The notes under the pieces were generated by a model. It searched no databases, was not told the DNA's origin, and worked only from the letters and a program-made list of their open reading frames with translations. A DNA stretch of 12,469 nt, from NCBI GenBank assembly GCA_016938095.1, contig JAFGVG010000150.1, positions 1-12,469 on the forward strand, given 5' to 3'. This DNA comes from Bacteroidales bacterium (GTDB lineage: Bacteria; Bacteroidota; Bacteroidia; Bacteroidales; UBA10428). Positions 1 to 8,184 of the stretch are shown one piece after another (positions within the stretch are counted from its first letter, which is position 1; each line of letters opens with the position of its first letter). The position numbers were made by a program, and so were the translations under genes.

Positions 1-36
1 AGCTAATAGCCAACAGCTAATAGCCAACAGCTATTA
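1..36. repeat. Short tandem repeat with internal hairpin, cut by window edge
   Basis: The 14-mer AGCTAATAGCCAAC occurs twice in perfect tandem (1-14 and 15-28), and a third copy begins at 29 but diverges after AGCTA. Each unit contains the odd palindrome GCTAATAGC (2-10 and 16-24). The second copy and the diverged third copy form a perfect 7-bp inverted repeat, TAATAGC at 18-24 and GCTATTA at 30-36, with a 5-base loop. No T-run follows, so it does not look like a classical terminator. The array may continue to the left of the window. Its function is unknown; an intergenic repeat family or a fold at the 3' end of an upstream transcript are both possible. Confidence 0.7.
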
Positions 37-136
37 CCATTTTACCCATCCAATTCCAAGTGTTTTGCACGATTTTTGTTGGTAATTTTTTGATTTGTTA
101 ACTTAATAACGAAGCATTACCTGAAAAAACTGTGTA

Positions 137-769
137 GTGAATTACCTTGCGCACATATATCTTTCCGGCGCCAACGAAGAAGTGATGGTAGGCAACTTTG
201 TCGGCGACTATGTCAAGGGGTTTGAACTGGGCATGTACCCCGAACCCATGCGTAAGGGCATTATGCTCCACCGGCACATCGATTCGTTTACCGACACCAA
301 CCTCATTGTTAAGCGCAGTAAATTGCGACTGGTTGAAAAATACCGCAAGTACTCGGGTATTATAATCGACATTTTTTACGACCATTTTTTGCTCCATACC
401 TGGTCGAAATACTCAACCCAACCGGTTGAAGATTTCATGCTTCATGTGCATGATATATTGGGCAGGCATCTCGACCTGCTCCCGGAAGCCGTGAAGCTGT
501 TCCTACCTTCGTTTATTAAAAATAACTGGATTAAGAAATACTCCTCCATCGAAGGAATCGAAGAGGTATTGCATAAGATGTCGAGCCATACCACCCTCCC
601 CGAAGAGACCGACTATGCCATTAGGGTGCTGCGCGAAGATTATGAAAAATTTGAATTAGATTTTACCGCTTTTTTCCCTTCGCTCATCAGTTATGTTTCC
701 AAGTCCTTTGGCATCATTCTCGACCACGAAGATTATGCCGATAACCCGTCGATTTCAGCGGGCTTGTGA
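137..769 (+). CDS. acpH: Acyl carrier protein phosphodiesterase (AcpH/DUF479 family)
   Basis: The product is a 210-residue cytoplasmic protein. AcpH enzymes remove the 4'-phosphopantetheine arm from holo-ACP, returning apo-ACP and affecting fatty acid synthase activity. The diagnostic family motifs are present: N-terminal NYLAHIYLS (2-10), GNFVGDYVKG (19-28), HRHIDSFTD (45-53) and DIFYDHFL (78-85). The conserved His/Asp residues are the expected metal ligands of this HD-like fold. Length is slightly above the E. coli enzyme (about 193 residues). The start is GTG: an in-frame TGA at 122-124 leaves no upstream alternative, and the family N-terminus begins at once with MNYLAH. No Shine-Dalgarno is seen, as is usual in Bacteroidota. 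The gene stands alone on the plus strand and converges on rodA with only 12 bp between the stop codons. The family call is firm; activity on ACP is inferred from family knowledge. Confidence 0.87.
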   Translation: MNYLAHIYLSGANEEVMVGNFVGDYVKGFELGMYPEPMRKGIMLHRHIDSFTDTNLIVKRSKLRLVEKYRKYSGIIIDIFYDHFLLHTWSKYSTQPVEDFMLHVHDILGRHLDLLPEAVKLFLPSFIKNNWIKKYSSIEGIEEVLHKMSSHTTLPEETDYAIRVLREDYEKFELDFTAFFPSLISYVSKSFGIILDHEDYADNPSISAGL

Positions 770-781
770 AGCAGGCAGGCT

Positions 782-2206
782 TTACCTGGTGTAGATCTTG
801 CGCACTGAATCGAGCCTTACAAGTATAAAAAGCAATAATGTAAAGACCAGCATTGACGATCCGCCATAGCTAAAAAAAGGCAGCGGAATGCCGATTACCG
901 GGAACAGCCCGATGGTCATGGCTATGTTAATGGCAAAATGAAAGAAAAGGATCGACATTACACCATATCCGTAAATGCGCGCAAAAGTTGAACGCTGTCG
1001 CTCCGCCAAAAATAAAATCCTCAACAGTAATCCTATATACAACAGAATTGACAACATGGTGCCCAAAAAGCCCCATTCTTCCCCCACCGTACAAAATATA
1101 AAGTCGGTGCTTTGCTCCGGCACAAAGTCGAGTTTGGTTTGCGTTCCCCTCAGGTAGCCTTTCCCGAAAAACCCACCTGATCCGATGGCTATTTTCGATT
1201 GGTTAAGGTTATAACCAACATCCCTTATATCGGTTTCCTTGCCCAGGAGAATATTGACACGCGTCTGCTGGTGAGGTTTCAATATTTCATGAAAAACGTA
1301 ATCGACCGAATAGGTAAAACCAATGAACCCGTAAAGCATCAACAAAATAAGCACAACTGCCTTGAGCTTATGCACCAGGGCGAGGATCAGAAACACCACG
1401 GTGGACAGTACCAGCGCAGCCAACAGTTGATAATAACTCCCGTAGTCCAGTCCCATTAAGGGAAACCCAACATGCATTACAGCAAACGAAGCGCCCAGTA
1501 TTATAGCTGCTATCAGTGCGTTCTTCACCTTGTGGCAGAGCAATCCGAATAATACAACGGCCAATACGATAAGCAGGGTAATCACCACAATACCCGGAAG
1601 TAGCAGGGTCATTAAAAACAAGGTCGATACAAAAAGGGTTAGCGCCAGGATCCATCCCGGCATGCCTTCGCGGTACATCAGCAGTATAAAACAACTGAAA
1701 ACCATGGCAGTTCCCCAGTCAGGCTGCAATACAATAAGCATTACCGGCACAGCAATGAGCGCAGTAATAACCCCCATCGATTTCCAGTTCCATAGTTTTA
1801 CATTGTAACCGCTTAAATACTTTGCTATGGCCAGGGCAGTGGCCATTTTAACAAATTCCGAAGGTTGGAAATTAAACCCGAAAACACGTATCCACGACTG
1901 CGAGTTGTTAATTTCCACACCAAAAGCCAGTACCGCCAATAATAATAATATGGATACTCCGTAAATCACATAGGCGAAAAAATTAAAAAAACGATGGTCA
2001 ACGGCAAAAAGCAGAATAATCATGACAAAAGATATCAGTATCCACATCAACTGATCACCGTAATTCTGCCTTATGTTGAAGATGGAAGTAAATTGCTCAT
2101 TATAAGATGAAGCAAAGACATTCATCCAGCCGAAAATCACAAGCAACAGGTACAGTCCAACTGTAGTCCAGTCAATTTCTTCCGTTATGTTGAGCTTGTC
2201 AATCAT
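782..2206 (-). CDS. rodA: RodA, SEDS-family peptidoglycan glycosyltransferase
   Basis: This polytopic membrane protein of 474 residues polymerises lipid II into glycan strands during cell elongation, in complex with PBP2. SEDS signatures are FNFQPSEFVK (111-120), QPDWGTA (161-167), GYNLNQSKIAIGSGG (331-345), TDFIF (368-372), GEEWGFLG (375-382) and the C-terminal GIPLPFFSYGGSS (439-451). D326 in the extracellular loop aligns with the essential Asp of RodA/FtsW (D262 in E. coli RodA, from memory). It is about 100 residues longer than E. coli RodA. The extra length lies between the QPDWGT motif and the catalytic loop (roughly 190-300) and is hydrophobic enough for about four additional membrane segments. 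The start ATG overlaps the mrdA stop as ATGA (2203-2206), suggesting translational coupling. It is the last gene of the mre/mrd block. An FtsW assignment is unlikely given the mreBCD-mrdA context. Confidence 0.96.
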   Translation of the reverse strand: MIDKLNITEEIDWTTVGLYLLLVIFGWMNVFASSYNEQFTSIFNIRQNYGDQLMWILISFVMIILLFAVDHRFFNFFAYVIYGVSILLLLAVLAFGVEINNSQSWIRVFGFNFQPSEFVKMATALAIAKYLSGYNVKLWNWKSMGVITALIAVPVMLIVLQPDWGTAMVFSCFILLMYREGMPGWILALTLFVSTLFLMTLLLPGIVVITLLIVLAVVLFGLLCHKVKNALIAAIILGASFAVMHVGFPLMGLDYGSYYQLLAALVLSTVVFLILALVHKLKAVVLILLMLYGFIGFTYSVDYVFHEILKPHQQTRVNILLGKETDIRDVGYNLNQSKIAIGSGGFFGKGYLRGTQTKLDFVPEQSTDFIFCTVGEEWGFLGTMLSILLYIGLLLRILFLAERQRSTFARIYGYGVMSILFFHFAINIAMTIGLFPVIGIPLPFFSYGGSSMLVFTLLLFILVRLDSVRKIYTR

Positions 2207-4032
2207 TCGCTATCCAATAAATTTCCGTTTAACATCCGGGCTTCAATCCATTTGCGGTTGGGGGCTATGCTGTCGGTAAGGTATTTCTCAATCATCAGGC
2301 TGGCAATAGGCGCAGCGTAAGATGCCCCCCACTCCCCATGCTCCACATAAACCGAAATGGCAATTTTGGGATTATCCTTTGGAGCAAAGGCAATAAAAAC
2401 CGAGTGATCCTTTCCGTGCGGGTTCTGGGCTGTTCCGGTTTTACCGCAAACGGCAATATCCTGGAGGCGGGCAATTCGTGCGGTACTCCCTTCGCCGCCG
2501 TTCACGGCCAGGTACATCCCTTCTACCACCGGGCCAAAATGCGCCGTGTCGATTTTCACCACATGCTTTTCGTAAAACCGGTGCTCAATGGTATCAACCC
2601 CTTCAACAGCTTTCACTACATGCGGAATGATATAATAGCCCCTGTTGGCAAGGGTAGCCGACATATTGGCCATCTGCAGGGGCGTGATGAGTAACTCGCC
2701 CTGGCCAATTGCCAGTGAAATGGTAGTGAGCGCGTTCCAGTGGTTTCTGCCAAAATACCTGTCGTAATAGGTTGAAGGCGCTACAAAACCGCGTAATTCA
2801 TTGGTAAAATCGCTATTCAGCCTGTTACCGAATCCGAACGACATTACATATTCATACCATTTTTGATAGGCCTCCTCGGCATTAGCATAGTTGGGATTTT
2901 CGATGATGCGTTTATACACATTGCAGAAATAGGAATTACAGGAGTGCTGAATACCTTCAATCAGGTCGAGCGGACTGCGATGGTCGTGACAGCCCAGAAT
3001 ACGGCTCCCATAACGGAATCCCATGTTGCACGAGAACGATGAAGCGGTTGTAATTACACCTTCCTGAAGTCCAATGAGTGCCTGTACCGGCTTGAAGGTT
3101 GACCCGGGAGGATAATTGGCCATGAGCGCTCTGTTGAACAGTGGTTTCATCACCGAATCACGTTCGAGCTTTATATAATTCACAGTTCGTTCTCGACCAA
3201 TGAGCAGTGCCGGATCATAAACCGGGGCGGAAACCAGTGCCAGTATTTCGCCTGTTGCAGGTTCAATGGCCACTATACTTCCTTTATAATGCTGCATCAG
3301 GTATTCGCCATATTCCTGCAAATCAGCATCAATGGTGCTGGTCAGATCGCTTCCTACAATGGCATCTTTGTCAAAACGGCCATCCTGGTATGACCCTTTA
3401 ACCCTGCCGTGAACATCCACCAGCAAAACTTCCTGTCCTTTCTCCCCTCTCAAAACATTTTCGTAATAGCCTTCGATACCGCTTATGCCTATATAGTCGC
3501 CCATCAAATAATCGGGGTTACGGGCAATCAGTCGCTCATCAACCTCACCTACATACCCTAACAAGTGTGAAGCAATGGGCTTGCTGTATTTGCGAAGGGT
3601 GCGTGAACGCACGTAAAAACCCGGGTATTTGTGCATTTTTTCCTGCAGCACGGCATAGGTCTCTGGCGATATCTGTTTGATAAAAGGTTCCCGCCGGTAC
3701 CTGGGTATCCGGGCGCGGGCAATGCCTGCCCGAAGTCTTTTGATGTCGATGCGGAGTATTTTGCAAAACTCCGAACTGTCAAATGGCTGCAACTCATAAG
3801 GAGCAATCATCAGGTCGTACGAAGGCTGATTGTATACCAGCAATTTACCGTTACGGTCGTATATTAACCCACGCGCCGGGTAAAGCGTTTCCACGCGCTG
3901 TGAATTGTTTTCGGCCGACAGCTTATAGCTCGAGTCAATAACCTGTATATAAAACAGGCGAGCGATCAGCACAACAGCTGTCAGCAGAAAAATGACAACA
4001 ATAATATTCCGGCGCGCAGCAAATTGATCCAT
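2203..4032 (-). CDS. mrdA: Penicillin-binding protein 2, class B transpeptidase (elongation)
   Basis: The 609-residue bitopic protein cross-links peptidoglycan stems in the periplasm with RodA. It has a short cytoplasmic N-terminus and one membrane anchor (about 9-30). The dimerisation/pedestal region follows, with the class B motif RGLIYDRNG (54-62) and GISGIEGYYE (182-191). The transpeptidase domain carries the three active-site motifs: STFK with S311 as nucleophile and K314, SCN at 364-366, and KTGT at 531-534. Length is normal for PBP2. Between the first two motifs lie C334, C348, H349, H351 and C365, a possible metal site discussed in the findings. The gene starts 3 bp after the mreD stop and ends in a 4-base overlap with rodA, so it is clearly part of the elongasome operon. 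PBP3/FtsI is less likely because of the mre/rodA neighbours. Confidence 0.96.
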   Translation of the reverse strand: MDQFAARRNIIVVIFLLTAVVLIARLFYIQVIDSSYKLSAENNSQRVETLYPARGLIYDRNGKLLVYNQPSYDLMIAPYELQPFDSSEFCKILRIDIKRLRAGIARARIPRYRREPFIKQISPETYAVLQEKMHKYPGFYVRSRTLRKYSKPIASHLLGYVGEVDERLIARNPDYLMGDYIGISGIEGYYENVLRGEKGQEVLLVDVHGRVKGSYQDGRFDKDAIVGSDLTSTIDADLQEYGEYLMQHYKGSIVAIEPATGEILALVSAPVYDPALLIGRERTVNYIKLERDSVMKPLFNRALMANYPPGSTFKPVQALIGLQEGVITTASSFSCNMGFRYGSRILGCHDHRSPLDLIEGIQHSCNSYFCNVYKRIIENPNYANAEEAYQKWYEYVMSFGFGNRLNSDFTNELRGFVAPSTYYDRYFGRNHWNALTTISLAIGQGELLITPLQMANMSATLANRGYYIIPHVVKAVEGVDTIEHRFYEKHVVKIDTAHFGPVVEGMYLAVNGGEGSTARIARLQDIAVCGKTGTAQNPHGKDHSVFIAFAPKDNPKIAISVYVEHGEWGASYAAPIASLMIEKYLTDSIAPNRKWIEARMLNGNLLDSE

Positions 4033-4035
4033 GCT

Positions 4036-4542
4036 TTACTTGCGAAAAACAAAGTATTGACTAAAGATGATGATCAGTGAAGTGAGCACCGAGCTCAGGA
4101 ACGCCCTGAACAAAGTACTGAAAAAATGATGAAAACTGAATACTTCGAGGTAAAATAAGGCAAAATGATGTATTAACACAAGCATTACCGTGTACTTGAC
4201 AAACCATTCGAGCCCGAATTCGGCCAGTCGCGGATAAGTACCCGACTGGTATCCTTCGCGGGGTGAAAACAAGGCCATTACCGATGAACGGGAAAAAGCC
4301 ATCAGCACAGTGGCTGAAGAATGTACACCCGGTGTTCCCATAAAAAGGTCAATGATAAGCCCCAGGGCAAAAGCACTGATCAGCAAAACAATACGTGGCG
4401 TGGTAAAAGGCAGCAATAATATAAACAGCACATAAACATACGGGTTGACGTATCCCGAAAACTCAATATTATTGAATATCAGCAGTTGTGCCAGTATCAG
4501 CACAACAAAATAAAACAGGTATTTGCCGAATTCGCGGATCAT
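4036..4542 (-). CDS. mreD: Rod shape-determining protein MreD
   Basis: This small integral membrane protein (168 residues) has about five predicted membrane segments (roughly 8-25, 35-46, 51-67, 115-132 and 145-163). MreD is part of the MreBCD scaffold that couples the cytoplasmic MreB filament to RodA-PBP2; it has no known catalytic activity. The best-conserved element of the family is visible as ALGLIIDLFMGTPGVHSSA (59-77), with G61, D65 and G69 in place. The sequence family is weakly conserved, so position between mreC and mrdA is a strong part of the evidence. The start codon overlaps the mreC stop as ATGA (4539-4542), and mrdA begins 3 bp after its own stop. Length matches the usual 160-180 residues. 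Confidence 0.93.
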   Translation of the reverse strand: MIREFGKYLFYFVVLILAQLLIFNNIEFSGYVNPYVYVLFILLLPFTTPRIVLLISAFALGLIIDLFMGTPGVHSSATVLMAFSRSSVMALFSPREGYQSGTYPRLAEFGLEWFVKYTVMLVLIHHFALFYLEVFSFHHFFSTLFRAFLSSVLTSLIIIFSQYFVFRK

Positions 4543-5363
4543 TGGGCTGCAACATTTTCGAGTGAATCAATCTCGGTTTTCTCCAGGTGGTAAATAACCT
4601 GCACATGGTTGAGTTTACGGAAATCGTTGGAGAGTTTAACCCTTATCTCGTAGTAATTTCCACCCTTCAGGCGAAAGCTGCCAATGGTGCCAATGAGGAA
4701 TCCCTCGGGAAATACGCCGCCGAAACCACTGGTGACAATGGTATCTCCTTCGGCAATTTCAACATGGTGCGGAATATCAACCAATGTGGCATAACCGGTG
4801 TTGTTGCCGTTCCAACTAAGCGGCCCGAAATAACCGTTCTTTTTTATTTTGGCGCTAACCGTAAAATTCCGGTTGAGTAACGACAGTACCGATGCATAAT
4901 TATCCGAAACCGATTTTACAATTCCCACGATGCCGTCGTTGTTGATTACGGCCATATCGGGACCAATGCCGGTATTTTTTCCCTTGTCGAGTGTTATGTA
5001 ATTATACTGCTTATTAACAGTGTTGTTGATTACCCTGGTGTTAAGATAGTTGTACTTTCTCCTGGCAGCTGTATCGCCCGGCAAAACCGAGTCGGCCAGC
5101 GCCAGTGAATACGACGATTTAAGGCGGTTGTAAAGCCTGGTATTTTCCTCGGCCAGCTCACGGTTCTCGTAATGCAGCGAAAAGTAGTCGCCGATGTTTT
5201 CCATGCGGTTTGAAATACCGCCGGTTAACTTATGCGATGCGTTGTAAAACTGAACCTTCTGGTACGAATTGGTGCTAATGAGCAGGAACAGCGAGAAAAA
5301 TTCTATCACCAGAAACAGGATCAGGAAATGATGCTGAATTATAAACCGCAGTAAGTTTCTCAT
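4539..5363 (-). CDS. mreC: Cell shape-determining protein MreC
   Basis: The product is a 274-residue bitopic protein acting mainly in the periplasm, where MreC binds and activates PBP2 and links it to MreB/MreD. There is one N-terminal membrane helix (about 11-31), then a stretch rich in E, N, R and L that fits the dimerising coiled coil (about 52-85), then the beta-domain region. Family motifs are LDKGKNTGIGPDMAVINNDG (125-144, continuing into IVGIV) and GDTIVTSGFGGVFPEGFLIG (206-225). Length is normal. The gene lies 27 bp downstream of mreB and overlaps mreD by 4 bases. The tail after about 262 (EKTEIDSLENVAAQ) is polar and probably disordered. Confidence 0.95.
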   Translation of the reverse strand: MRNLLRFIIQHHFLILFLVIEFFSLFLLISTNSYQKVQFYNASHKLTGGISNRMENIGDYFSLHYENRELAEENTRLYNRLKSSYSLALADSVLPGDTAARRKYNYLNTRVINNTVNKQYNYITLDKGKNTGIGPDMAVINNDGIVGIVKSVSDNYASVLSLLNRNFTVSAKIKKNGYFGPLSWNGNNTGYATLVDIPHHVEIAEGDTIVTSGFGGVFPEGFLIGTIGSFRLKGGNYYEIRVKLSNDFRKLNHVQVIYHLEKTEIDSLENVAAQ

Positions 5364-5390
5364 CCTTGCATGGCCGTTTTTGAAGAGGCT

Positions 5391-6416
5391 TTATCTGATC
5401 AGCAGCGACTGGTATTTCTCGGTATTCTTAAGGATGATACCGGTTCCGCGTGCAACCGCATGAAGCGGATTTTCGGCAACATGGAAGGTAATGCTTATCT
5501 TATCGGTAAGGCGTTTGGCCAGCCCCCGCAGTAAAGCGCCACCACCTGCCAGGTAAATTCCTTTTTGTACAACGTCGGCATACAACTCGGGAGGTGTTTG
5601 TTCCAATACCGATAATACGGCTGATTCGATTTTCGAAAGCGACTTATCAAGGCAATGCGCAATTTCCTGGTACGAAACCGGTACTTCAATAGGCAGGGCG
5701 GTCATCATGTTAGGACCCCTTACCGTATAATCGGCTGGTGGGTTGTCGATATCGGGTAGCGCAGCCCCTACGAATATTTTAATATCTTCGGCTGTGCGCT
5801 CACCTACCTTAATGTTATGCTGATGCCGCATATAAGCCTGAATATCGGCTGTAAAACCATCACCGGCTATGCGGATCGATTCGTTACAAACAATGCCGCC
5901 AAGCGCTATAACTGCAATTTCGGTGGTTCCGCCACCAATATCAACTACCATGTTTCCTTCGGGCGCCACCACATCTAAACCAATACCTATGGCAGCCGCC
6001 ATGGGCTCGTAAACCATGTATACGTCACGTCCGCCGGCATGCTCCGATGAATCGCGCACAGCACGTATTTCCACTTCGGTGCTGCCCGAAGGGATACTGA
6101 CCACCATGCGTAACGAAGGGGTGAAAAAACGGTTTCGGGGGTTGATCATCCGGATCATACCCCTGATCATCTGCTCTGCCGCGTTGAAGTCGGCAATCAC
6201 GCCATCACGTAAAGGTCTGATGGTGCGGATGTTCTGGTGTGTTTTACCGTGCATCTGGCGTGCCGTTTCACCAATGGCAACCAGTTTTTTTGTAGTCTGG
6301 TCAATGGCCACAATAGAAGGCTCATCAACAACAATCTTATCATTCTCAATGATAATGGTATTCGCAGTACCCAGGTCTATTGCCAGCTCCTGGTTAAACA
6401 AGGAAAAGATGCCCAT
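5391..6416 (-). CDS. mreB: MreB, actin-like cell shape protein
   Basis: This 341-residue actin-family ATPase forms short membrane-bound filaments under the inner membrane and directs lateral wall synthesis by MreCD, RodA and PBP2. Actin-fold motifs are clear: phosphate-1 loop AIDLGTANT (12-20), the IRPLRDGVIADF segment (66-77), YEPMAAAIGIGL (136-147), phosphate-2 loop VVDIGGGTTEIAVI (157-170) and adenosine motif LAGGGALLRGL (289-299). The N-terminus MGIFSLFNQELAID is typical, with a hydrophobic patch (FSLF) consistent with membrane contact. The length matches the usual 335-350 residues with no insertion or loss. It is the first gene of the mreB-rodA run, 100 bp downstream of purH and 27 bp upstream of mreC. 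Confidence 0.98.
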   Translation of the reverse strand: MGIFSLFNQELAIDLGTANTIIIENDKIVVDEPSIVAIDQTTKKLVAIGETARQMHGKTHQNIRTIRPLRDGVIADFNAAEQMIRGMIRMINPRNRFFTPSLRMVVSIPSGSTEVEIRAVRDSSEHAGGRDVYMVYEPMAAAIGIGLDVVAPEGNMVVDIGGGTTEIAVIALGGIVCNESIRIAGDGFTADIQAYMRHQHNIKVGERTAEDIKIFVGAALPDIDNPPADYTVRGPNMMTALPIEVPVSYQEIAHCLDKSLSKIESAVLSVLEQTPPELYADVVQKGIYLAGGGALLRGLAKRLTDKISITFHVAENPLHAVARGTGIILKNTEKYQSLLIR

Positions 6417-6427
6417 AGATAGTTAGT

Positions 6428-6436
6428 CAAAAAATA
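6428..6436 (-). promoter_or_regulatory. Weak candidate -7 element upstream of mreB
   Basis: The 100 bp between purH and mreB are AT-rich and contain no gene. Reading on the minus strand, TATTTTTTG lies 12 bases before the mreB ATG. It resembles the Bacteroidota -7 consensus TAnnTTTG but has one extra base between TA and TTTG, and no good -33 TTTG is seen at the expected distance. mreB could equally be transcribed by read-through from purH. I see no convincing hairpin terminator after purH in this gap. Confidence 0.22.
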
Positions 6437-6516
6437 AGTTGTAAAGGTAATACTTTGATAGATTCTTTTTTAATATATACTTATAAACGCATAATTGTCG
6501 GGTAGGTTACGGATTT

Positions 6517-8037
6517 TCAATGTTTAAAATGGCGTACCCCGGTAAAAACCATTGCCATATTGTTATTGTTGCAGAAATCAACAGATTCCTGATCCCTTAC
6601 CGAACCTCCCGGCTGAATCACCACTTTTATGCCGGCCTCGTTTGCTATTTCAACGCTGTCGGAAAAGGGGAAAAATGCATCGGAAGCCATTACGGCGCCT
6701 GCAGTGTCAAATCCAAAGCTGCGTGCTTTAACAATGGCATGCTTTAGGGCGTCAATCCGACTGGTTTGCCCGACACCGCTGGCGATAAGCTGGTTGTTTT
6801 TGGCCAACACAATGGTATTTGATTTCGAATGTTTAACCACCTTGTTGGCAAAGATCAGGTCGGTGTATTCGGTATCGGTGGGAACCCTGCTGGTAACCGG
6901 CTTCATATCAGCCTTTGTTTCCGTTTTTATGTCGCGGTCCTGTTCAATTACGCCATTGAGCATCGAGCGGAACTGTATGCGCGGCAGGGCAGTGTTTTTG
7001 CGTATCAGGATAATCCTGTTTTTTTTCTTTTGAAGGATTTCCAAAGCCGATTCTTCATAAGCCGGGGCAATGATCACTTCAAAGAAAAGCTTGTCGATTT
7101 CCGCTGCAGTTGCCATGTCCACCTTTTTATTGGTAATGAGTATGCCCCCGAAAGCCGAAACCGGATCGCCTGCCAGTGCATCTTTCCACGCATCGAGTAA
7201 GACAGTCCTGCTGGCCACGCCGCAAGCATTGTTGTGTTTAAGAATGGCAAAGGTGGTTTCCGTAAAATCGTCAATCAGGTAAACCGCGGCTTCAATGTCG
7301 AGCAAATTATTATACGAAATTTCTTTCCCCTGTATCTGATCAAAGATTTCATCGAAATTACCATAGAAAACGCCCTGCTGATGCGGGTTTTCGCCATAAC
7401 GCAATGGTCTGGCCTGGTTAACGCTTTTGCGGAAGACCATTTTCTGCCGGTTACCATTAAAATAGTCAAAAATGGCTGCGTCGTAATGCGAAGTAACGGC
7501 AAAAGCTTCAAGTGCCAACAGGCTGCGTTGTTCAGGCGTTGTTGTACCCTGTTGGTTGTCGAGGATATCCAGCAGGGTGGCATACTGATCTTTCGAAGGG
7601 ATAATCACCACATCGTTGCAGTTTTTGGCAGCCGCCCTGATCAGCGTAATCCCACCGATATCAATTTTTTCAATAATGGCATCATCAGCTGCCCCCGATG
7701 CAACCGTTTCTTCAAACGGGTACAGGTCAACCACCACCAGGTCAATGGCATTTATTTCATATTGCGCCATGTCGTGCTGGTCGCTGCTGTTTTGCATGCG
7801 TGCCAGAATTCCGCCAAAAACTTTCGGATGCAGCGTTTTAACCCTGCCGCCCAGAATGGAAGGATAGCCGGTGAGTTCCTCCACAGCTGTCACCTTTATG
7901 CCAAGCTTTTCAATGAAATCCTTTGTGCCGCCTGTAGAAATAATGGCAACACCCTGGCTATCGAGTTTTTTTACAATTTCTTCGAGATGATCTTTGTAGT
8001 ATACCGAAATAAGCGCTGTTTTAATTTTTTTATTCAT
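6517..8037 (-). CDS. purH: Bifunctional AICAR formyltransferase / IMP cyclohydrolase
   Basis: The 506-residue cytoplasmic enzyme carries out the last two steps of de novo purine synthesis: formylation of AICAR with 10-formyl-tetrahydrofolate to FAICAR, then ring closure to IMP. The N-terminal MGS-like cyclohydrolase domain (about 1-150) shows ALISVYYKD (8-16), STGGT (34-38) and GYPSILGGRVKTLHPK (57-72). The C-terminal formyltransferase domain shows RYGENPHQ (213-220), the catalytic KHNNACG with K267 and H268, ASDAFFPF (451-458) and QPGGSVRDQE (475-484). Length is normal (505-530). The linkage of purH to mreBCD is a familiar Bacteroidota gene order and does not by itself imply a functional link. 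Divergent from the permease gene across 147 bp. Confidence 0.98.
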   Translation of the reverse strand: MNKKIKTALISVYYKDHLEEIVKKLDSQGVAIISTGGTKDFIEKLGIKVTAVEELTGYPSILGGRVKTLHPKVFGGILARMQNSSDQHDMAQYEINAIDLVVVDLYPFEETVASGAADDAIIEKIDIGGITLIRAAAKNCNDVVIIPSKDQYATLLDILDNQQGTTTPEQRSLLALEAFAVTSHYDAAIFDYFNGNRQKMVFRKSVNQARPLRYGENPHQQGVFYGNFDEIFDQIQGKEISYNNLLDIEAAVYLIDDFTETTFAILKHNNACGVASRTVLLDAWKDALAGDPVSAFGGILITNKKVDMATAAEIDKLFFEVIIAPAYEESALEILQKKKNRIILIRKNTALPRIQFRSMLNGVIEQDRDIKTETKADMKPVTSRVPTDTEYTDLIFANKVVKHSKSNTIVLAKNNQLIASGVGQTSRIDALKHAIVKARSFGFDTAGAVMASDAFFPFSDSVEIANEAGIKVVIQPGGSVRDQESVDFCNNNNMAMVFTGVRHFKH

Positions 8038-8154
8038 ACCAGTTGTCGGTTTTATGAAGTAATATATTGAAATGCCTTTATATACAGAATTTTAAGTAAC
8101 TAAAAGGAGCGGCTACAAGATATTAAAATTTTATTATATTAAGCAGCGCTTTCC

Positions 8155-8162
8155 TATCTTTG
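8155..8162 (+). promoter_or_regulatory. Candidate promoter (-7 TAnnTTTG) for the permease gene
   Basis: TATCTTTG is a perfect match to the Bacteroidota sigma-A -7 consensus TAnnTTTG, 22 bases before the ATG at 8185, implying a short leader. The -33 TTTG is not well matched: only TTTTA at 8129-8133 lies about 21 bases upstream, as one arm of the 10-bp palindrome TAAAATTTTA (8124-8133). The rest of the 8038-8184 gap is AT-rich and must also contain the purH promoter on the other strand, where I find no clear consensus match. No riboswitch fold was recognised. Confidence 0.5.
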
Positions 8163-8184
8163 TTAGCAACAATATTTTAACCAC

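Noticed and set aside
1..36. CRISPR-like repeat
   Set aside because: The units are directly adjacent 14-mers with no unique spacers, and no cas gene is present.
772..789. Possible terminator hairpin between acpH and rodA
   Set aside because: Only a 4-bp stem with no T-run on either strand; too weak to call.
7234..8070. Long plus-strand open frame (278 codons) opposite purH
   Set aside because: It is entirely antisense to a clear purH apart from its ends, and its translation has no recognisable motif and a skewed composition typical of a shadow frame.
8038..8184. Purine riboswitch upstream of purH
   Set aside because: The 147-bp gap is AT-rich and shows no three-stem fold or conserved core that I can identify on the purH strand.
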